DNA of 64,000 bases from Bacillus sp. FJAT-27445 (GCF_001510665.1 NZ_LMTI01000002.1:1-64000), one strand, 5' to 3'. Shown: positions 15,349 through 25,290, numbered from the stretch's first letter. Numbers and translations: made by a program. Notes: a model not told the origin generated them from the sequence alone.

Positions 15349-17229
15349 TTAACCTTCCGCGATTTCGGAAAGGTACGACCAGCGCTCAATTAGCCTTTCA
15401 AGCTCCTCATTAAGCTCTGTTTCTTCTTTCATCAGGTTATGGGCAAGCTCAAAATTGCTGCCTGTTGAACCAATTTCAGCGGCAATTTTCTCGAGACGGC
15501 TCTCTGCCGATGCAATTTTATCATCTATTGTTTCCCATTCCTTTTGTTCCTGATAGGACATCTTTTTCTTCTTTTCCTTTACTTTGGCAGGCTGTTCCAC
15601 TGCAGGTTTTGCTGCAGAATCTACTTTTAACGCCTCTTCTTGCTCAAGATACTCTGAATAATTTCCGTAAAACGACCCGATTTTACCCCCGCCTTCTAAA
15701 ATTAGCAGCTGCTCGGTAGTCTTATCCAGGAAATACCGGTCATGCGATACAGTGATAACAACGCCTGGAAAATCATCGAGATAGTCCTCGAGCACGGTCA
15801 GGGTCTGTGTGTCCAGGTCGTTCGTTGGTTCGTCAAGCAGGAGAACATTAGGAGCATCCATAAGGATTTTCAGCAGATACAACCGGCGCTTTTCCCCTCC
15901 CGAGAGCTTCCGGATTGGCGTACCGTGCGAAGATGGAGGAAATAGGAACCGTTCAAGCATCTGGGAAGCGGAAATCGTTTTCCCATCCGTCGTTTCAATG
16001 ACCTGTGCCGTTTCCTTGATGTATTCAATCATCCTCAGGCTGTCATCCATATCTTCATTTTCCTGGGTATAGTAACCGATTTTCACCGTTTGGCCCATGT
16101 CGTATTCCCCGCTGTCCAGGGGGATTCTTTTAGCCAAAATATTCAAGAGAGTCGATTTTCCAGTCCCGTTCCGTCCGATGATACCGAGTCTGTCACCCGG
16201 TTTAACAAGCAGGTTGAACTGGTTAAGAATAACCGTACCGCCAAAAGACTTGCTAGCATCCTTCAGTTCGAACACCTGCTTACCCAGCCGGCTCCCACTT
16301 AAGGAGATATCGACTTTTTCGGTGCTTCTGGAACCTGAAACTTGCTCCTCCAATTTTTCAAAACGGCCGATACGGGCCTTTTGCTTAGTGGTCCTGGCCT
16401 TCGCGCCTCTGCGAATCCATTCGAGTTCGCGCCTGAATAGGTTTTTCTTCTTTTCATGCGTGGCAGCATCGTTTTCCTCTCGAATCGCTTTCGCTTCAAG
16501 GAAACTAGCATAGTTTCCTTTATAGGTATACAGGTTGCCCCCGTCCAGTTCAATGATTCGATTGGTGACGCGGTCAAGGAAATAGCGGTCGTGGGTTACG
16601 AGCAGAACTGAACCGCTGTAGCTTTTCAGGTAATCCTCAAGCCATTTGACGGAGTTGAAATCCAAATGGTTGGTAGGCTCGTCTAGGATGAGCAAATCCG
16701 GCGCCTCAATCAGGACTCCCGCTAGAGCGACCCGCTTTTTTTGCCCGCCCGACAGCTCGCCGATTTTTTTCGAAAACCATTCGACCCCAAGCTTTGTCAA
16801 AATCGTTTTTGCGTTTGTGCTGGCATCCCAGCCATTTACTGTATCCATTTCCTTCTGCAACGTAAACAGTTCTTCCTGAATTTGCGAATTTTCCGGAGAT
16901 GCTTCAAGCCTTGCTAAGCATTCTTCGTATTTTCTCAACGTCCTCACGACCGGTGCATCCCCATGGAATACCTGGTCAAGCACCGTTAGTTCCGGATCCA
17001 AATCAGGCTGCTGGTCCAGATAGGCAATCGTGTAATCCTTGGCTGCGGTAATTTCTCCAGAGTCCGAGTCATCCAAACCGGCAATAATCTTCAATAAAGA
17101 AGATTTCCCAGTACCATTTATCCCAATTAGTCCAATTTTCTCCTTTTCCACTATGGTAAGAGAAATGCCTTTAAATAAATTCTTCTCACCATACGTTTTA
17201 GAGAGGTTTTCAATAGTAAGCATTTTCAT
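15349..17229 (-). CDS. yfmR: ABC-F ATPase, YfmR/Uup family
   Basis: 626 residues from ATG 17229, which overlaps the ypgQ stop (ATGA). Two ABC domains without membrane segments: Walker A GINGTGKSS and GRNGTGKST, signature LSGGQKKR and LSGGEKRR, Walker B LLILDEPTNHLD and LLLDEPTNDLD. The linker between them and the C-terminal coiled coil (about 545-626, KKKKMSYQEQKEWETIDDKI) fit the YfmR/Uup group of about 630 residues. ABC-F proteins bind the ribosome E site and relieve stalled translation; YfmR works with EF-P in B. subtilis. Confidence 0.93.
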   Translation of the reverse strand: MKMLTIENLSKTYGEKNLFKGISLTIVEKEKIGLIGINGTGKSSLLKIIAGLDDSDSGEITAAKDYTIAYLDQQPDLDPELTVLDQVFHGDAPVVRTLRKYEECLARLEASPENSQIQEELFTLQKEMDTVNGWDASTNAKTILTKLGVEWFSKKIGELSGGQKKRVALAGVLIEAPDLLILDEPTNHLDFNSVKWLEDYLKSYSGSVLLVTHDRYFLDRVTNRIIELDGGNLYTYKGNYASFLEAKAIREENDAATHEKKKNLFRRELEWIRRGAKARTTKQKARIGRFEKLEEQVSGSRSTEKVDISLSGSRLGKQVFELKDASKSFGGTVILNQFNLLVKPGDRLGIIGRNGTGKSTLLNILAKRIPLDSGEYDMGQTVKIGYYTQENEDMDDSLRMIEYIKETAQVIETTDGKTISASQMLERFLFPPSSHGTPIRKLSGGEKRRLYLLKILMDAPNVLLLDEPTNDLDTQTLTVLEDYLDDFPGVVITVSHDRYFLDKTTEQLLILEGGGKIGSFYGNYSEYLEQEEALKVDSAAKPAVEQPAKVKEKKKKMSYQEQKEWETIDDKIASAESRLEKIAAEIGSTGSNFELAHNLMKEETELNEELERLIERWSYLSEIAEG

Positions 17230-17870
17230 AAAAAGCAATCCCACTCTCTGTAAAATTGTTCGAGGAAGGATTCCATAAATAGTTGGCGTTCCTCTGCCAT
17301 ATTCCTGGCTGAATCGGTGTTCAATAGGTCTTTTAATTTCAAGAGTTTCTCATAAAAATGGTTTATGCTTGAAGATTTTCCGTTCCTATATTCTTCAAGC
17401 GTCATTGTCTCGCGAATTCCAAGTTCCGGTGCATAAATCGGCTGGCCTTTCTTACCTCCAAAGGCAAAAACACGTGCAATCCCGATAGCGCCAATCGCAT
17501 CAAGCCGGTCTGCGTCCTGCACTATTTTTGCTTCAATGGAAGGCAGCTCCCGGCTTTGCCCGCCTTTAAATGAAATCGAATAGACAATTTCGTTGATTTT
17601 TTGTTTGTCCGTTCCATCAAGTCCGAGCGACTCAAGAAAACAGTCTAGCTTTTTCCGGCCCGCTTCCGCGGATTCATTTAATTTCTCATCCGGGATGTCG
17701 TGAAGCAGTGCGGCCATTTCAATTATGTCCAGGTTGCCGGCGCATTCCCTTTTCGCGATTTGGAGGGCATTATTCCTAACCCGGTCGACATGGTGCCAAT
17801 CGTGCCCGGTGGCATCATGGCCCATTTCTTTTTTTACATAATGCTCTATTTCGGCAATTACTCGTTCCAA
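17226..17870 (-). CDS. ypgQ: HD-domain phosphohydrolase YpgQ
   Basis: 214 residues, TTG start after AAAGGGAG. The HD motif residues are visible: HDWHHVDRV, ALLHDIPDEK and VQDADRLDAIGAIGIAR. B. subtilis YpgQ is a metal-bound HD protein with nucleotide pyrophosphohydrolase activity. It is translationally coupled to yfmR by a 4-bp overlap. The ypgR-ypgQ-bsaA neighbourhood is conserved, with yfmR inserted here. Confidence 0.9.
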   Translation of the reverse strand: MERVIAEIEHYVKKEMGHDATGHDWHHVDRVRNNALQIAKRECAGNLDIIEMAALLHDIPDEKLNESAEAGRKKLDCFLESLGLDGTDKQKINEIVYSISFKGGQSRELPSIEAKIVQDADRLDAIGAIGIARVFAFGGKKGQPIYAPELGIRETMTLEEYRNGKSSSINHFYEKLLKLKDLLNTDSARNMAEERQLFMESFLEQFYREWDCFL

Positions 17871-17943
17871 AAAACCGCACTCCCTTTCATCCTGCTATTT
17901 TACCATGAAAAGAACTGCAGGGTGAATCTTTCCCGCTTATAGG

Positions 17944-18343
17944 AGGACCGCTGTTAGGACCGTTTCACCTTGTAAAGTTCTCTTAATCCGTCTTTAGAAC
18001 CCTTATAAAGACAGATACGATTCGAAAAGGTACCTCATTCAGTCTTTAGAGCCCCTGTAAAGACCGTTTCACTTCGAAAAGGTACCTCAATCGGTCTTTA
18101 GAACCCCTGTAAAGACCGATTCATTTTGAAAAGGTACCTCAATCGGTCTTTAGAACCCCTGTAAAGACCGTTTCACTTCGAAAAGGTACCTCAATCGGTC
18201 TTTAGAACCCCTGTAAAGACCGTTTCACTTCGAAAAGATACCTCAATCGGTCTTTAGAACCCCTGTAATGACCGATTCGCCTTGTAAAGTTCTCTTAATC
18301 CGTCTTTAGAACCCTTGTAAAGACGGATTCACTTCGAAAAATC
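17944..18343. repeat. seven-unit 52-bp tandem hairpin array
   Basis: GTCTTTAG starts recur at 17990, 18042, 18094, 18146, 18198, 18250 and 18302: seven units at exactly 52 bp, preceded by a degenerate half unit. Each unit carries an inverted repeat GTCTTTA-N9-TAAAGAC. The arms co-vary: CGGTCTTT pairs with AAAGACCG in inner units, AATCCGTCTTT with AAAGACGGATT in the last one. The spacer is ACTTCGAAAAGGTACCTCAA in most units, replaced by CCTTGTAAAGTTCTCTTAAT before the first and the last unit. 52 is not a multiple of three, and spacers are conserved, so it is neither coding nor CRISPR. It lies between degV and ypgQ, both minus strand. Confidence 0.93.
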
Positions 18344-18412
18344 CCCCCTACTCGTCGATATCCTCCATATTTCCTCAACAGCTTCACGGAACCTGCATTT
18401 AAATCTATAAAC

Positions 18413-18437
18413 AGAAAAAAGTGCCAAATCGGCACTT
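18413..18437 (-). terminator. terminator of degV-family gene
   Basis: AAGTGCC-N5-GGCACTT stem with six T on the minus strand, overlapping the stop region at 18437. Confidence 0.85.
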
Positions 18438-19285
18438 CAGTCAATGTTATGGTACCAGCTGATTCCAAGTGTATTTTCACCTGCATGAACTCCAATTGTG
18501 GCGCCTAGCGGGCAGCGGCGGAATGTTAGGTTTGGAAACTTTGGCTCCAATTCCTTTTGCCATTCAAGGGCTGCTTCTTCGTGAAGGCCGTACAAAATGT
18601 AAACTTCTTTGAAATTATGAGTTTCGTACGCTGCTTTCATATACCCTTCGATCTTTTCCTTCGCTTTTTTCGTATTCCTTACCTTTTCTTTTGTCTCTAA
18701 TCCGCCATTTTCGATGGAGACGATTGGCGTGATGCTGAGCATGCTGCCGAGGAAGAATTGAAGCCCGCCCATTCGACCGCTCCTGTGCAGTTGTTCAAGG
18801 CTTCCAATTAGTACGTACGTTTCATTCTCATCGCGATGCTTTTCAAGCTCCTGCTTGATTTCCTCTACGGTTTTCCCCTCTTGGTCCAGCGCGATGCCTT
18901 TCTTGAGAAGAGCTGATAAAGGAAACGCGAGTACCTTCGAATCGATAGTTGTTACAGGTACATCAACAAGCTGGGCTGCCTGTTCACTGGAAGAAACCGT
19001 GCCGCTCAGCTTAGAAGAAAGCAGAACAGCGATAATTTGATCATAATCCTCCGCCAATTTGTCATAAAGCTCCTTGAAGGCTCCGACTGATGGCTGGGAT
19101 GTTTTCGGCGGTGTTTTCAGCTCGCGCAGTTTTGCATACAGTTCTTCTGCAGTCAGGTCGATGCCATCCGCATACTCCTGGCCGTCGAGAATGACGGACA
19201 GCGGTATTGTGTAAAGATCCGGATTATTTTTTAATTCATCGTCCAAATAAGCTGTACTATCTGTAACCCAGGCTATTTTTTTCAT
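18437..19285 (-). CDS. DegV family fatty-acid-binding protein
   Basis: 282 residues from ATG 19285, where AAAGGGGG gives a good ribosome site; the upstream TTG/ATG frame to 19315 is not needed. The N terminus KKIAWVTDSTAYL and TSQPSVGAF, LSSKLSGTV, and the GRMGG loop are DegV hallmarks. DegV/FakB proteins bind fatty acids, and some present them to the kinase FakA. No FakA is nearby. Cytoplasmic. Confidence 0.92.
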   Translation of the reverse strand: MKKIAWVTDSTAYLDDELKNNPDLYTIPLSVILDGQEYADGIDLTAEELYAKLRELKTPPKTSQPSVGAFKELYDKLAEDYDQIIAVLLSSKLSGTVSSSEQAAQLVDVPVTTIDSKVLAFPLSALLKKGIALDQEGKTVEEIKQELEKHRDENETYVLIGSLEQLHRSGRMGGLQFFLGSMLSITPIVSIENGGLETKEKVRNTKKAKEKIEGYMKAAYETHNFKEVYILYGLHEEAALEWQKELEPKFPNLTFRRCPLGATIGVHAGENTLGISWYHNID

Positions 19286-19390
19286 AAAAAATTCCCCCTT
19301 TTTCCTTATAGGCAAGCAACATTTTTTATCTATGTAGTTTAACTCCTAATAAAACTATTATAATATTTATTTTCTGAAAAATCATAGTTT

Positions 19391-19867
19391 TCAGAGTAAA
19401 TACTCAATGTCTTTTACCAAATCCACGGGTTTATCATTTGGCGCAAATCGTTTGACCGGTTTCCCATCCCGGCCAATTAAGAATTTTGTGAAATTCCACT
19501 TAATGCTTTTGCTCCCCATTATACCAGGCGCTTCCTTTGCGAGATAGGAAAAGAGCTGGTGGGCGTCTTCTCCATTCACCTCGACCTTGGCAAACATCGG
19601 GAAAGTCACCCCGTAATTCAGTCTGCAAAAGGACTCAATTTCCTCCTCGCTGCCCGGTTCCTGATTCATAAATTGATTACAAGGGAAACCAAGAATGACA
19701 AAACCAAGATCTTTGTATGTCTCATATAGCTCCTGGAGCTCGCCAAACTGTGGTGTGAAGCCGCATTTACTTGCGGTATTGACAATCAGGACTGTCTTGC
19801 CTTCATAGCTGCTTAATGGAATTTCTTCGCCCGCAATCGAGAGGGCATTGAATTGATATATGGACAT
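19391..19867 (-). CDS. bsaA: glutathione-peroxidase-family thiol peroxidase
   Basis: 158 residues. The active-site cysteine is in NTASKCGFTPQF, with FPCNQF and WNFTKFLI supplying the Gln and Trp of the catalytic tetrad. A cysteine replaces selenocysteine, so it is expected to use thioredoxin-like thiols. B. subtilis bsaA lies beside ypgQ, as here apart from the inserted degV gene. Confidence 0.93.
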   Translation of the reverse strand: MSIYQFNALSIAGEEIPLSSYEGKTVLIVNTASKCGFTPQFGELQELYETYKDLGFVILGFPCNQFMNQEPGSEEEIESFCRLNYGVTFPMFAKVEVNGEDAHQLFSYLAKEAPGIMGSKSIKWNFTKFLIGRDGKPVKRFAPNDKPVDLVKDIEYLL

Positions 19868-19887
19868 TTACATTCCCCCAATCTAAA

Positions 19888-20427
19888 TCATTGGCTCTCC
19901 AACAACAAAGTGTACAAGCCTTGAACCGTTTCTGCCATGTATTCAGGAATATCCTTGAGCTCCTCTAACTGCACTTCCGTTACAAGCCTATTGAAGTCAA
20001 CTAAGATCTCATTTCTAACTTCTCCTTGATTAGCAAGTGGATCCCAGCTGACCGTCTGGCTGATTCTGCGCTCTGCACCCCAAATTGATCTTACAAAGGT
20101 ATCAATCAATCGGTATAGGGAAGGAGAATTCTTATGTGTTGCCTTAAAAAACAGGTAAAGTTCACATCCTGCAAGGCCGCCGCCTGTTCCTGGCAATAGC
20201 TCCGAGGCAAGGTTATCAAGGCCGGCGCCCAGCCGGAGTTCAGCCTCAACCCCAGGACATTCCCTTGCTTGAAAGGACAAAGAGAACTCTCTTGAGAGCT
20301 TGGCCAGGTCAATGGTGTCCTTCCTGTCCACAATAAGGATGTCCCCTGCAAAATCAAGGTCATAGATAGCTCCTTCAATAATTACCTTCATGTTATCAAA
20401 CGCTGTTGGATCAAACAATTGCCTCAC
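19888..20427 (-). CDS. hypothetical protein
   Basis: 179 residues, soluble, no signal peptide. Starts at GTG 20427, or at TTG 20418 behind AGGGTGAGG. The composition is balanced and the sequence (FDNMKVIIEGAIYDLDFAGD, LYLFFKATHKNSPSLYRLID) looks like a normal alpha/beta protein. It is 20 bp upstream of bsaA, suggesting one transcript. No family is recognised. Confidence 0.65.
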   Translation of the reverse strand: MRQLFDPTAFDNMKVIIEGAIYDLDFAGDILIVDRKDTIDLAKLSREFSLSFQARECPGVEAELRLGAGLDNLASELLPGTGGGLAGCELYLFFKATHKNSPSLYRLIDTFVRSIWGAERRISQTVSWDPLANQGEVRNEILVDFNRLVTEVQLEELKDIPEYMAETVQGLYTLLLESQ

Positions 20428-20483
20428 CCTCTTTTCCGAAAAATTCCTACTGTTATATCTATTTTCAACTCGTAAAAATATTA

Positions 20484-20513
20484 AAAAGGAGGCCCTTAAA
20501 CAGGAGCCTCCCC
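20484..20513 (-). terminator. terminator of fhs
   Basis: GGAGGC-N12-GCCTCC stem, then TTTTTAATATTTTT on the minus strand. Confidence 0.85.
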
Positions 20514-20537
20514 GTAATGATGTATTGTCATTCTACT

Positions 20538-22223
20538 TTAGAACAGACCTACTGCATTTCCTTTATCATCAACATCCATGTTCATGGCTGCCGGTTTTTT
20601 CGGTAATCCAGGCATTGTCATGACTTCCCCAGTCAAGGCAACGATGAAGCCAGCGCCAATGCTAGGCTTGAACTCCCGGACTGTAACTGTAAACCCGGAA
20701 GGTTTGCCGAGAAGAGTAGGATTATCAGATAGTGAGTATTGCGTTTTAGCCATGCAGACAGGCAGGTTGGACCAGCCCAGCTTTTCAAAATCCTCAAGCT
20801 GCTTTTTCGCTTTCGAAGAGAATTCGACATCTTCTCCGCCATAAACCTTTTGGACAATTGTCCTGACCTTTTCATCGATTGGGTCAGCTAGGTCGTAAAG
20901 CGGCTGGAAGTTGTTTTCGGTTTCTTCGATGGCCTTAAGCACCTTCTCCGCAAGGTCGATACCGCCTTCTCCGCCTTTTTCCCAAACCTCTGTCAGCGCG
21001 GCAGGTACATTTTCTTTTTCACACCATGCCAGTAATGCTTTCGCTTCTTCTTCGGTATCGGTAACAAAACGGTTGATGGCCACTACAGGAGGAAGCCCGA
21101 ACTCTTTAATGGTGTCGATATGCTTTTTTAGATTGGCGAAACCAAGGGTAAGAGCGGCAATATTTTCTTTGCCAAGCTCCGTCTTAGGAACTCCGCCGTG
21201 CATCTTCAGCGCACGTATTGTCGCAACGATGACAACTGCTTCAGGGCGGATTCCTGCACTGCGTGACTTAATATGAAGGAATTTCTCCGCGCCAAGGTCC
21301 GCTCCGAACCCGGCCTCTGTAATGACATAATCAGCAAGCTTTGTCGCAGTTGTAGTCGCAATGACAGAGTTGCAGCCATGTGCGATATTCGCAAATGGGC
21401 CGCCATGGATCATCGCCGGTGTATGCTCGATTGTTTGGACGATGTTCGGCCTAATCGCATCCTTCAGCAGCAAGGCAAGCGCGCCTTCAACACCTAAGTC
21501 CCCTGCTGTAACAGGCTCTTTTTTATCATTGTAAGCGACAACCATACGAGAAAGCCTTCTTTTCAGGTCAGCCATATCTGTTGCCAGGCAGAGCACCGCC
21601 ATGATTTCCGAAGCGACAGTAATATCAAAGCCATCTTCACGCGGCACACCCTGGATTGGGCCGCCGAGTCCAATGATGACCTTCCTTAACGACCGGTCAT
21701 TCAAATCAACGGCACGTTTCCAGACAATCCTCCGTTGGTCAATCCGCAGCTCATTCCCCTGCTGCAGGTGGTTGTCTATCAAAGCCGCCAATGCATTATT
21801 TGCTGTCGTAATGGCATGAAGGTCGCCTGTAAAATGAAGATTGATGTCTTCCATAGGCAGCACCTGTGCATAACCGCCGCCAGCCGCACCGCCCTTAATG
21901 CCCATTGTAGGGCCAAGAGAAGGTTCGCGCATCGCAATCATTGCTTTTTTTCCGATTCGGTTGAAGGCATCGCCAAGGCCTACAGTTACCGTGGATTTTC
22001 CTTCACCCGCAGGCGTCGGATTGATAGCGGTTACAAGAATGATTTTACCGCTTTGCTTATTTTTCAGTTTGTTCAATGCGTCAGTGGAAAGCTTTGCTTT
22101 GTACTTACCGTACAATTCAAGGTCGTCCTCCGTTAGCCCGACTTTCGCGGCAATTTCTGTAATGGGCTGCATTTTTGATTCTTGAGCAATTTCAATATCG
22201 GATTTGTGCTTCGTTTTTTCCAA
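20538..22223 (-). CDS. fhs: formate-tetrahydrofolate ligase
   Basis: 561 residues, TTG start after GGGGGAT. The ATP-binding loop [15 protein letters not shown] (about residues 68-80), [20 protein letters not shown], and the C-terminal [12 protein letters not shown] are diagnostic of Fhs. It makes 10-formyl-THF from formate, THF and ATP for purine and fMet synthesis. B. subtilis 168 lacks fhs, so this is a difference from that strain. It is monocistronic with its own terminator. Confidence 0.96.
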   Translation of the reverse strand: MEKTKHKSDIEIAQESKMQPITEIAAKVGLTEDDLELYGKYKAKLSTDALNKLKNKQSGKIILVTAINPTPAGEGKSTVTVGLGDAFNRIGKKAMIAMREPSLGPTMGIKGGAAGGGYAQVLPMEDINLHFTGDLHAITTANNALAALIDNHLQQGNELRIDQRRIVWKRAVDLNDRSLRKVIIGLGGPIQGVPREDGFDITVASEIMAVLCLATDMADLKRRLSRMVVAYNDKKEPVTAGDLGVEGALALLLKDAIRPNIVQTIEHTPAMIHGGPFANIAHGCNSVIATTTATKLADYVITEAGFGADLGAEKFLHIKSRSAGIRPEAVVIVATIRALKMHGGVPKTELGKENIAALTLGFANLKKHIDTIKEFGLPPVVAINRFVTDTEEEAKALLAWCEKENVPAALTEVWEKGGEGGIDLAEKVLKAIEETENNFQPLYDLADPIDEKVRTIVQKVYGGEDVEFSSKAKKQLEDFEKLGWSNLPVCMAKTQYSLSDNPTLLGKPSGFTVTVREFKPSIGAGFIVALTGEVMTMPGLPKKPAAMNMDVDDKGNAVGLF

Positions 22224-22369
22224 AAAAAATCCCCCGCATTCCCTGATTGAATTGTAGCAACTGCCATTCTATTGTAACAAATACTAAACAAGAAGTGAGT
22301 GATATTTATCCTATTTCAAATATTCTTTCCCAATTAAGGCAAAAAAGGACACGATTTCACGAATAAAAT

Positions 22370-22480
22370 GCGCAAGCGCCTTGGTCAGCCCCGACCAGAT
22401 TAAGACGGGGCCCGCAGGAAGGGCCTGCCCTCCGGAGGGAACCGGCTTAAGACCTCGAGGGGCTAGGCGCTGGAGCTGGA
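22370..22480. repeat. GC-rich inverted-repeat intergenic element
   Basis: About 110 bp, much richer in GC than its surroundings. Ends GCGCAAGCGCC...AGCCCCGACC and GGGGCTAGGCGCTGGAGC are imperfect inverted repeats (AGCGCC/GGCGCT and AGCCCC/GGGGCT), with further internal palindromes (GGGCCTGCCC, CCTCCGGAGG). From memory, similar sequences recur in intergenic regions of other Bacillus genomes, so it is probably a small interspersed repeat. Only one copy is seen here. Confidence 0.65.
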
Positions 22481-22826
22481 TTACGATAACTTATTTCGAG
22501 TTCTCCACAATGTTCTATTTTATAGTTTTCAAAGGAACAAGAACCCCCTCCTTCAGATAATGATGATAGTAATGTCGAAACAAGCATGTATTTAGATATA
22601 CCAATCTTTCAATTTTTTTATAGTTTTTATCCAACGCACCTTTTGTTTAAGGAACCTTCGTTCGATATAATAGGAATATAGGGTTATTTTTATGATAAAA
22701 GAGTTATTCCATTAGGAGTTGTTCGGCCAAGTTCCGTCACTGCGGATTCCTTTGGAAGTTTGTAATAAAGAATCCCAGTGCTTTATCTTTGGGAATGTTC
22801 AATATTTAGATAGAGGAGAACAATTT

Positions 22827-24992
22827 ATGAAAATAGTAATTGCAGAAAAACCAGATCAGGCGGCTAAGCTGGCAGCTCCCTTTTCCTTTAGTAAAAAACC
22901 AGGTTATTTTGAAGTCAAACCCAATTCCTATTTTCCAAATGGGGCGTTAATTACTTGGGCTATAGGGCATCTTTGTGAATTAAAACCGCCGGAAGAATAT
23001 AATCCAACTTGGAAAAAGTGGTCTTTAGATACATTGCCAATCATTCCGGAAAGATTTGAATATAAAGTTACAAAAACAAAATATAAACAGTTTACTATCA
23101 TCAAGAATCTTTTAAAACGGGCAGATGTCACGGAGATTATCATCGGCGGGGACGCAGGGCGGGAAGGCGAATTAATCATACGGACGATAATTAGGGTTTG
23201 CGGAGTTACCAAACCTATGAAACGCCTTTGGATATCTTCCTTAACGGAGGGTGCAGTAAAGAAAGGGTTTTCAAATTTACTTTCTGAAGAGGAAACACGC
23301 GACATTTATTATGAAGCATTAAGCCGGTCTTGCGCGGATTGGTTAATAGGAATTAATTCATCGAGAATTTACACCATTTTACTAAAAGAAAAAGGATTAA
23401 ACGCTGTGTTTTCTATTGGCCGGGTACAAACCCCCACCCTAGCATTAATAGTCAAAAGAGAGCATGAGATTGCTAATTTTAAGCCAGAACCCTTTTGGGA
23501 AGTGGAAGCAACCTTTGACTACGACGGAAAAACAATAAAAGGAAAATGGCATAAGAACAATGTGACTAGGGTTTTGGAGGAGAAGCAGGCAATTGCAATT
23601 GCTGCTTTTTGTAAAAATAAAGATGCAAAAATAACGAACGTAAAAAAAGAAAGAAAAGAGTATCAGCCGCCTTTACTGTTTAACCTCTCAGCTCTTCAGG
23701 CAACCGCAAATAAAACGTTGAAGTTTTCACCACAGAAAACACTGGACGTATTGCAAAAGCTCTATCTGAAAGGGACCGTTTCTTACCCGCGTTCAGACTC
23801 TCAATTTTTAACGAACGAAGAAGCAAAAGGACTTCCCAGCATATTAAATCAATTGAGCGGAATTAAGGAATATGAGGATCTCTTGCCCCCTCCCTCCGCT
23901 TCACTGATTAATAACAGAAGGTATGTAAATGAAAAAAAAGTAACGGACCACCATGCCATCATTCCTACTGAACAGGTACCTGATATTTCAAAGTTACCCC
24001 CGGATGAAGCAAGGATATACGACATAATTGTACGGCAAGTAATTGCCGCTCATTATTCCAATGCGGTCTTTAATTACACAACTATCCATTCGTTGGTTGC
24101 CGGCCGGGCAGAGTTTATTACGAAAGGGAGAGAACAAATCGAGGAAGGCTGGAGGAAAGTTATTTATTATTCCAAAGAAAATTCAGATTCGGACGAAGCG
24201 CAAATCCTCCCTAGCTTACAAGAGGGAGAATCGGGGCGGGTAACGAAGACCGATATTAAAAAAGGAGAAACCCAGCCACCTAAAAGATACACAGAAGGAA
24301 ATTTAATCACATTGATGAAAACCGCCGGAAGGCATTTGGATGATAATGAATTGGAAAAAGTGTTAGCTAAAACTGAAGGGTTGGGAACAGAGGCAACGAG
24401 AGCTGGTATCATTAACCTGTTAAAGGATCGAAATTATATTGAAGTCAGCAAAAACCAAGTATTTGCAACTCCAAAAGGGATGCTGCTGATAGAAGCATTA
24501 GGGGAAAGCATTTTGGCCTCTCCTGGTATGACAGGGAAATGGGAACAGAGGCTATCGGAAATTGGTGAAGGGAAAGCTTCTCCAAAAATCTTTTTAGAGC
24601 AAGTGAAAAAATTATCACAAAAATTAATGGCAGATGCGATAGAACAAAAGGTTCATTGGTCTTTTGAGGATATCCAAGTTGAAAATATTCCCCAAAATAA
24701 TAAGTATAACAAGAAAGTGAAAACAGTAGTCGGCAAATGCAGATTGTGCAGTGGAAAAATACTGGATTTCGGTAAATTTTATGGTTGTACAAACTATAAA
24801 GTTTCGAATTGCAAGTTTTCCATTTCAAAAAAGATACTTGGTAAAACCATTTCGCAAGCAAACATGGAAAAGCTTTTAAAAAACGGGGAAACGAACGTAA
24901 TAAAGAATTTTAAAAAAGGTGAAAAGGCATTTGATGCTGCCATCCTTTGGAATGAAAATCAAAACAAAATAGAATTTCGGTTTAACAAATGA
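22827..24992 (+). CDS. topB: DNA topoisomerase III
   Basis: 721 residues from ATG 22827, preceded by AGAGGAGAA; the open frame runs further upstream to 22719 but without a ribosome site. Toprim residues are in VIAEKPDQAAKLA and IIGGDAGREGELI; the catalytic tyrosine is in GTVSYPRSDSQFL (about residue 315). FSIGRVQTPTLALI and GLGTEATRAGIINLLKDR are topoisomerase IA signatures. The C terminus has a Cys cluster (CRLCSGKILDFGKFYGC...C) of the zinc-ribbon type. It relaxes and decatenates DNA during replication and recombination. Confidence 0.96.
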   Translation: MKIVIAEKPDQAAKLAAPFSFSKKPGYFEVKPNSYFPNGALITWAIGHLCELKPPEEYNPTWKKWSLDTLPIIPERFEYKVTKTKYKQFTIIKNLLKRADVTEIIIGGDAGREGELIIRTIIRVCGVTKPMKRLWISSLTEGAVKKGFSNLLSEEETRDIYYEALSRSCADWLIGINSSRIYTILLKEKGLNAVFSIGRVQTPTLALIVKREHEIANFKPEPFWEVEATFDYDGKTIKGKWHKNNVTRVLEEKQAIAIAAFCKNKDAKITNVKKERKEYQPPLLFNLSALQATANKTLKFSPQKTLDVLQKLYLKGTVSYPRSDSQFLTNEEAKGLPSILNQLSGIKEYEDLLPPPSASLINNRRYVNEKKVTDHHAIIPTEQVPDISKLPPDEARIYDIIVRQVIAAHYSNAVFNYTTIHSLVAGRAEFITKGREQIEEGWRKVIYYSKENSDSDEAQILPSLQEGESGRVTKTDIKKGETQPPKRYTEGNLITLMKTAGRHLDDNELEKVLAKTEGLGTEATRAGIINLLKDRNYIEVSKNQVFATPKGMLLIEALGESILASPGMTGKWEQRLSEIGEGKASPKIFLEQVKKLSQKLMADAIEQKVHWSFEDIQVENIPQNNKYNKKVKTVVGKCRLCSGKILDFGKFYGCTNYKVSNCKFSISKKILGKTISQANMEKLLKNGETNVIKNFKKGEKAFDAAILWNENQNKIEFRFNK

Positions 24993-25037
24993 GACCATGG
25001 CTTACGGATTTTTCGTATGATGTGTTTTTACCGAAAC

Positions 25038-25080
25038 AAAACTGCCCCATAAAATCCAACATTTTCGGGGGCAGTTTTTT
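25038..25080 (+). terminator. terminator of topB
   Basis: AAAACTGCCCC pairs with GGGGCAGTTTT across a 19-nt loop, T6 follows. Confidence 0.85.
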
Positions 25081-25290
25081 GAGAATAAGGGTTATTATTT
25101 AATAATTAGACTGTTAGACAGCCGATAAGCTTTTTGCTACATCTACTTGCCCAGATCGCGCTGAGCCGCCATATAACTCCCGATTACATTTTGATAACCT
25201 GAAAGATGGCTTTCAATTAGGTCCACAAATCCCCTTCTTGCTTTTCCCCACTAAAATTAATTTCGGATTGAGGAGATTCATGAATATATT

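Noticed and set aside
17944-18343. CRISPR array
   Set aside because: Repeat and 'spacer' are both conserved in every unit, and no cas genes are near.
22224-22320. Tetrahydrofolate riboswitch upstream of fhs
   Set aside because: The leader is short and AT-rich and shows no paired folded elements.
25080-25290. Possible protein remnant reading ESHLSGYQNVIGSYMAAQRD on the minus strand
   Set aside because: Short, without start or ribosome site, and no family recognised; could be a gene scar but cannot be supported.
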